The translations under genes were made by a program, and so were the position numbers. From Barnesiella sp. WM24 (GTDB lineage Bacteria > Bacteroidota > Bacteroidia > Bacteroidales > Muribaculaceae), in the NCBI RefSeq assembly GCF_004570975.1, contig NZ_SPPC01000001.1:124001-188000 (forward strand): a DNA stretch of 64,000 nt. The letters are read 5' to 3'. Of the stretch, positions 59,615-64,000 are shown one piece after another (the stretch's first letter is position 1; each line of letters begins with the position of its first letter). The notes below the pieces were generated by a model. That model saw only the letters and a program-made list of their open reading frames with translations. It had not been told where the DNA came from and made no database searches.

Positions 59615-60309
59615 TGAAGCGGCGCAGGGTACATCACGAAGGCAATGCCGAGAACGTGTTTGCGTTATCGACAGGCGACCTTATGGCCGGACTTTTATTC
59701 ATCTTCATCTTACTACTTATGGGAGCTTTGCTTCAGGTGCAAGAGAAAGCTGAACAAGATGAAGAGATTATCCGGAAATATGACCAAATTAAGACACAAC
59801 TATATATTGATCTGCAAGAGGAATTTAAGGATGATTTGAAAGTATGGAGAGCAGAAATTGACTCAACTCTATGTGTTCGTTTTCAAGAGCCATCCATGCT
59901 ATTTGATAACAATCAAGCGACACTTAAAGAAAATTTCAAGGAAATTCTTAATGATTTTTATCCCCGGTACATAGCGATATTAAATAAACCTGAGTATCGA
60001 GATAATATTGAGGAAATCCGTATTGAAGGACATACCGACAGCAATGGCTCTTATTTTCATAACATGGAACTTTCGCAAAACCGAACACGCGCTGTACTTC
60101 AATACTGTATGGGACTTATGAAACCCGAGCAAATTGATTGGGCAAAAAACTTTATTACTGCGAATGGATTATCATCTAGCCATCCTATTCTTCGTGATGG
60201 TGTCGAAGACAAAAGTTTGTCTCGTCGCGTTGAATTTCGTGTAAGAACTAATGCTGAAAAACAACTTGAAGTAATAACTGAGAAACGAGCCTCGAATAGA
60301 CATGAGTAA
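59614..60309 (+). CDS. zorB: ZorB: MotB/OmpA-like motor subunit of Zorya
   Basis: A single membrane helix (GDLMAGLLFIFILLLMGALL) near residues 21-40 carries the aspartate needed for ion flow. The periplasmic OmpA-like domain shows IEGHTDSNGSYFHNMELSQN and later SRRVEFRV, which bind peptidoglycan. With ZorA it forms the membrane motor. It overlaps zorC by 8 bases. The 231-residue length is normal. Confidence 0.9.
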   Translation: MKRRRVHHEGNAENVFALSTGDLMAGLLFIFILLLMGALLQVQEKAEQDEEIIRKYDQIKTQLYIDLQEEFKDDLKVWRAEIDSTLCVRFQEPSMLFDNNQATLKENFKEILNDFYPRYIAILNKPEYRDNIEEIRIEGHTDSNGSYFHNMELSQNRTRAVLQYCMGLMKPEQIDWAKNFITANGLSSSHPILRDGVEDKSLSRRVEFRVRTNAEKQLEVITEKRASNRHE

Positions 60310-62275
60310 TGTATATGGATTGTTAAACCTTAATCGGGACATCCTTGAAAACTTTGCTTTGCAAGGGCGTTTGATTGAGAATAATGTCGAGACCGACAGG
60401 ATTCTCAGGAACGCCACACGCAAACTCAAAGCCATTGAGGACAGAATGCAAGACGATGGGAAACGACCCGATTTTAATTTACAGTCCATAGAGGAGGTAA
60501 TTGAAAAGGTCAAGCGAGAGGCTAATGGTACAAATGAAGAGTGGGCGCTAAAGGAACTGCGACTTGTTTCCTATTATATGGTTCGTCTTCGCAATGAGCA
60601 GAAAGTTTTCGACCATGCTTTATGGTTGCTTGAAAGCAACTGGAAGGATATATTCGTCAACGGACTTATGTTTTTCTTGATGAACTCATGGAATATATGT
60701 GCTGACAATTTATTGATAGGTGTAAGTGAACTCGTAAAGAGACATCTTATTAATTATAGCGGTTCAATCAAACGATATCTCATATTGAAGCGACAGACAG
60801 ACCTGCTCGAAAAAGCTGGCCCAGTTCGTTTGGCTACAATTCTTTCAGCTAAAAATATTCCGTTGGAGGATTCTCCGACCATATTAGGTTATAAAGCTTC
60901 TTCTCTATCATTCCCATATTTTTCAGATGTCATAATCAACTATTTTAAGCGTAAGCAAGAAATAGATTATGACGAAATGGAAAATATCTTCAGTAAACAT
61001 TCTCTTGACCGGACGAAGAAACTAATCTATGCTTATCTGGTTGAAAAAGCCGAAGACAGCGGAGATGGTAATTTCCAAGGAGCCGTTGTTCGTTCAGCCC
61101 GAAGAATATTAGGAGACATAAATGTATCAACTACATGGTCGCCATTTACAGGTGCTACCGCAGAAGATATTTGGCAATTAAATAAAGCAAAGGATTTAAT
61201 AATTGCATGGGGCGCACGAAAGACTGTCGATGCCTTCTTTGATGTTTGCGTTCAGGATCCAAGACGTCGGAAATGTTGGCTTGAATATGTTGGCAGTATT
61301 ATGGATTACAGAATTGTTGGTTCTACCTCAGTTCGTACTAAACTTCAGAGTAATTCAGAGGTTGCATCACTGTTGAAATCATGTTTTATTGAAACTAATT
61401 CAAGAGTATCAACCACTGCTGCTTTAGTGTTATTTATAAAAGATAAGGTCTTTGTTGAATTTTCTGATGTGGGGTCTCTTTATATATACAATTCATCAAA
61501 TCGTGTTATACATGACATAAAACGGAAACGCTACATCGACTCTACAGCTGATTTAAAGGATACTTCTATTGGAATGGCCATTGACCAGTATTCTTCATGG
61601 AGTTATCTTTATTATGATGAAGGAAGAATAACCCACCGCGGCGAATGGGAGGACCGATTCCGTCGTTGGATGCGTGAAAAAATGGAGATGCGTCCAGGTC
61701 AGAAGGTTAAGTATTCAATTCCTAAGCCAGCCCAGACAGATAATCGACAACGATTTGGAATTGAAAGATTAGAAGATGAGAAACCGGCTCCTAAATTCCA
61801 AGCTGTTATGCCAAAAGTTGAACGGCACGAATCTTCGTGGGGTGTGTCTGCCCCATCTCAACCATCTCTTTTCTCAGAAGAAGAGGCGCCAATACCCAAA
61901 TCGAGTCCATCTTCTGAATCCAACACGCCACATCCGGGCTATAGAATAAAGAGAGAGATTCGAGGACTTCAGAGTAAATGGGTTTTTGATGACACCTGTA
62001 GAGTTATGGCAGACACGGATGGCATCTATGTCCATCTGAAAAAGAATGGTCGCACATATTACATAGCTCCCAGCAAGATTACAAAATTTGAGGGATGCAG
62101 TATATGGCTTGTATCTTCATATAACTCTAACAAAAAGTACACTGTCCAATTAGCTATTCAGAATAAACTAACCGGAAAATCTTATACCAAGATTTGGGGT
62201 ACTATTGAGCGGAATGGTAGTGATATTGTATTTGCCCCATTAAATGGCGTTAAAGTTAACATTCATACACAATAA
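60302..62275 (+). CDS. zorC: ZorC-like protein with EH-signature region and extra C-terminal domain
   Basis: Residues ~1-420 fit ZorC: a helical part and an EH-signature-like region (PRRRKCWLEYVGSIMDYRIV ... ALVLFIKDKVFVEFSDVGSL, with key parts RRKCWLEY and VFVEFSD) as in the DNA-binding soluble subunit of type I Zorya. Residues ~470-545 are a disordered, proline-rich linker and ~550-657 a beta-rich end (IRGLQSKWVFDD; YTVQLAIQNKL) that I do not recognise and that may be an added domain. It overlaps zorB by 8 bases and is 2 bases from zorD. Confidence 0.82.
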   Translation: MSNVYGLLNLNRDILENFALQGRLIENNVETDRILRNATRKLKAIEDRMQDDGKRPDFNLQSIEEVIEKVKREANGTNEEWALKELRLVSYYMVRLRNEQKVFDHALWLLESNWKDIFVNGLMFFLMNSWNICADNLLIGVSELVKRHLINYSGSIKRYLILKRQTDLLEKAGPVRLATILSAKNIPLEDSPTILGYKASSLSFPYFSDVIINYFKRKQEIDYDEMENIFSKHSLDRTKKLIYAYLVEKAEDSGDGNFQGAVVRSARRILGDINVSTTWSPFTGATAEDIWQLNKAKDLIIAWGARKTVDAFFDVCVQDPRRRKCWLEYVGSIMDYRIVGSTSVRTKLQSNSEVASLLKSCFIETNSRVSTTAALVLFIKDKVFVEFSDVGSLYIYNSSNRVIHDIKRKRYIDSTADLKDTSIGMAIDQYSSWSYLYYDEGRITHRGEWEDRFRRWMREKMEMRPGQKVKYSIPKPAQTDNRQRFGIERLEDEKPAPKFQAVMPKVERHESSWGVSAPSQPSLFSEEEAPIPKSSPSSESNTPHPGYRIKREIRGLQSKWVFDDTCRVMADTDGIYVHLKKNGRTYYIAPSKITKFEGCSIWLVSSYNSNKKYTVQLAIQNKLTGKSYTKIWGTIERNGSDIVFAPLNGVKVNIHTQ

Positions 62276-62277
62276 AT

Positions 62278-64000
62278 ATGCTGACAGTAATAAGAAAAAA
62301 CAACGGTTATTTATTGGTTGTCGAGTATAATGGAAAGCCTTTGCATTTCAAAGAATGGGATGCAACTGATGCTTGTATATATTATATGCCATTGGCAACC
62401 CTTGTTGACAATGGTTTTGCCACCTATGATAAGGATGGGTGCCTTGTTCCATTTGATTCTATATATTATCTTGACAACCAAGATAGAGAACTGCTTGGAT
62501 TGCCATCGTGTTATCCATATGCAATCAGACTGAGAAGTATAGGTGATTTCAAAAGTCCTGATTTCCATTATTGCTTGGAGTATTTGACTCATGTTCCGGA
62601 TGGAGATATTCTACCCGTTAATACCTATGGGAATCAGATTGAACTGAGTGACGGTAGAAAGTATATCTTATCCCAGGCACAGTATAATCTAAAAAGATTA
62701 GTCGACAGATTTAATACCATAGATGAAGAAATTAAGACTTATGAGTACAATCTTCGTAAGTTTTCTGAAATTAAAACAGCTGCAATAACTGCCGGAATCG
62801 AACTCGACCCTTTTCTTGATGGTGAAAATGTATTTGTGCCCAACGAGATAAAGCTTGAAATATCCAGAGATGGGGATTCTTTAACGGTATTGCCTTCTGT
62901 TGATATAAAAGAAAAGGACAAATTCAAACGAACTTTTGACAGACAGCGACGCATTCTTAATGTATATCCTATTTCTGATGAGGATGGCAACAGAACTCGC
63001 GTGGTATTAAATGATACTCAAAAGGAGAATCTTGAACCAATCAAGAAGCATGGTTGCCGTTATTCCAATAATGATGAGATCCTGAATATTATAGAGCATC
63101 CCACCGAATATTTTGACCCGGACCAGTTTGACTTATCTGAATTTTACAGTGAGCGTGTAATTGATTTAGGTTTCTATAAGCCTAAATTTTATCCGTTTGT
63201 ATCACCCTATCGTTCCGAATGGATTGTGGGGGCCACTATTGAACATCCAATAGATGGAACAGCAAGCGTCACAGTCGAATCAGAGGATGAATTACAGGAA
63301 CTTGAAAAATCAATCGAGACCGCTGTTTCTGAGGAGAAAACCGTTTGTTCTTACCATGAGACAGAACTGGCAGTTGAAGATGCTAAGTTCTTGGCCGAAA
63401 TGGCAAGAAAGCAATTGTCAAATCCTAAGTCTCCTGTTAAAGTTGAAGATGATGGCAATGGCAAAAAGGTACTAATTATCGAAGAGAATGCTGAGTCCAC
63501 TGGTTATAGAGTCGGGAACCATAGTCTCTCTTCTGAATCTGAATATCCTCTTTATCAGAATACCAATCTTCGTAATGATTTTCATCTAAAAGCACATCAG
63601 GAGGAAGGCGTAGCTTGGTTGCAGTATTTATTTGGCAAGAAAGCACCCGGATGTTTGATGGCTGATGATATGGGCCTTGGTAAGACTCTCCAGTTATTAT
63701 ATTTTATTGATTGGCACGCACAAACTCATCCGAAGCATAAGCCTTATCTTATTGTTGCGCCAGTATCTCTAATTGAGAATTGGCTGAATGAGTATATGCG
63801 ATTCTTCAGTAAACCAATGAAGGTAACTACGCTCTCATCACAGCAGGTGCCTCGAAAGTTTGACAGAAAATCTATCGATATGATGCAACAATGCGACATC
63901 ATCATAACGAATTATGAAACTGTCAGAAACTGTCAGTTAAATTTTTGCGCTGTCAACTTTGATATTGTTGTGCTTGATGAGGCTCAAAAGGTTAAGACGC
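62278..64000 (+). CDS. zorD: ZorD: SNF2-type helicase-nuclease of Zorya (3' end outside window)
   Basis: The frame runs open from the ATG at 62278 to the end of the window, so the gene is incomplete here (574 codons seen). The N-terminal ~430 residues are unknown; then come the SNF2 helicase motifs: Walker A GCLMADDMGLGKT near residue 460, YLIVAPVSLIENWL, and DEAQKVKT near 567. In type I Zorya ZorD is a SNF2 ATPase with a nuclease domain. Finding ZorD rather than ZorE supports type I. The nuclease part should lie to the right of the window. Confidence 0.88.
   Translation, partial: MLTVIRKNNGYLLVVEYNGKPLHFKEWDATDACIYYMPLATLVDNGFATYDKDGCLVPFDSIYYLDNQDRELLGLPSCYPYAIRLRSIGDFKSPDFHYCLEYLTHVPDGDILPVNTYGNQIELSDGRKYILSQAQYNLKRLVDRFNTIDEEIKTYEYNLRKFSEIKTAAITAGIELDPFLDGENVFVPNEIKLEISRDGDSLTVLPSVDIKEKDKFKRTFDRQRRILNVYPISDEDGNRTRVVLNDTQKENLEPIKKHGCRYSNNDEILNIIEHPTEYFDPDQFDLSEFYSERVIDLGFYKPKFYPFVSPYRSEWIVGATIEHPIDGTASVTVESEDELQELEKSIETAVSEEKTVCSYHETELAVEDAKFLAEMARKQLSNPKSPVKVEDDGNGKKVLIIEENAESTGYRVGNHSLSSESEYPLYQNTNLRNDFHLKAHQEEGVAWLQYLFGKKAPGCLMADDMGLGKTLQLLYFIDWHAQTHPKHKPYLIVAPVSLIENWLNEYMRFFSKPMKVTTLSSQQVPRKFDRKSIDMMQQCDIIITNYETVRNCQLNFCAVNFDIVVLDEAQKVKT

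Noticed and set aside
1-64000. CRISPR arrays, rRNA or tRNA genes
   Set aside because: I found no regularly spaced repeats, and no cloverleaf with a T-arm consensus. The only structured RNA I can support is the 6S-like one.

Overview
The window looks like a chromosomal accessory region of a member of the Bacteroidales, possibly Muribaculaceae-like (inference). The reasons are Bacteroidota-type promoters (a TTG-like -33 box and a TAnnTTTG -7 box), DUF3408 and Bacteroides-type mobilization remnants, RhuM/Fic and DUF3791/DUF3990 cassettes, a three-gene HipBST module, and weak or absent Shine-Dalgarno sequences. TGA, TAA and TAG all act as normal stops. Several accessory genes are broken by single stops or frameshifts, so this is old, recombining DNA.

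Layout. (1) 1-10022 is one co-directional block: the 3' end of a gene with a modified-DNA-reader-like C-terminus, an unknown protein paired with a kinase-fold protein, a shortened RhuM-like gene, a Fic AMPylase, and a tightly linked DUF6361 - phospholipase-D nuclease - SF2 helicase trio that looks like an antiphage operon. (2) 10112-18974 holds two metallophosphoesterases, a HipBST toxin-antitoxin operon with clear operators, an integrase relic, a secreted protein, an orphan HigA-like antitoxin, an arginase-family enzyme, a membrane protein and a GNAT acetyltransferase. (3) 19056-19249 folds as a long 6S-like RNA. (4) 19341-33691 is a nine-gene, envelope-linked Ter-type stress cluster: a VWA-like membrane protein, a small membrane protein, a tubulin-like GTPase, an SrfB-like actin-fold ATPase, a second actin-fold ATPase, two TerD proteins, a membrane protein ending in a CW_7 wall-binding domain, and a PMCA-type calcium ATPase. 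(5) 33753-36997 holds a DUF1810 pseudogene, a small membrane protein, a SanA/phosphodiester-glycosidase-like fusion and a decayed IS630.

(6) 37069-45412 is a type I restriction-modification locus (hsdR-hsdM-hsdS) with its own tyrosine recombinase, a complete inverted hsdS cassette without a start codon and an extra half cassette, flanked by two sets of inverted repeats: a specificity-switching system. (7) 45736-46875 is an HTH / DUF3791 / DUF3990 / DUF3791 operon, probably an ADP-ribosyltransferase-type toxin-antitoxin unit. (8) 47047-57229 is a broken mobilizable element: relaxase remnant, integrase with an in-frame stop, an AlbA_2/ATPase/winged-helix protein, a TOTE primase-helicase, a mobilization-gene relic, DUF3408 and a frameshifted excisionase. 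(9) 57334-64000 is an HTH regulator followed by a Zorya system (zorA, zorB, zorC and the first 1.7 kb of zorD, cut by the window end).

Together this is a defence island with at least five separate antiviral or conflict modules around an envelope-stress cluster. The least described parts are the Ter/tubulin/SrfB/CW_7/calcium-ATPase cluster and the DUF6361-PLD-helicase block with its kinase and Fic neighbours.
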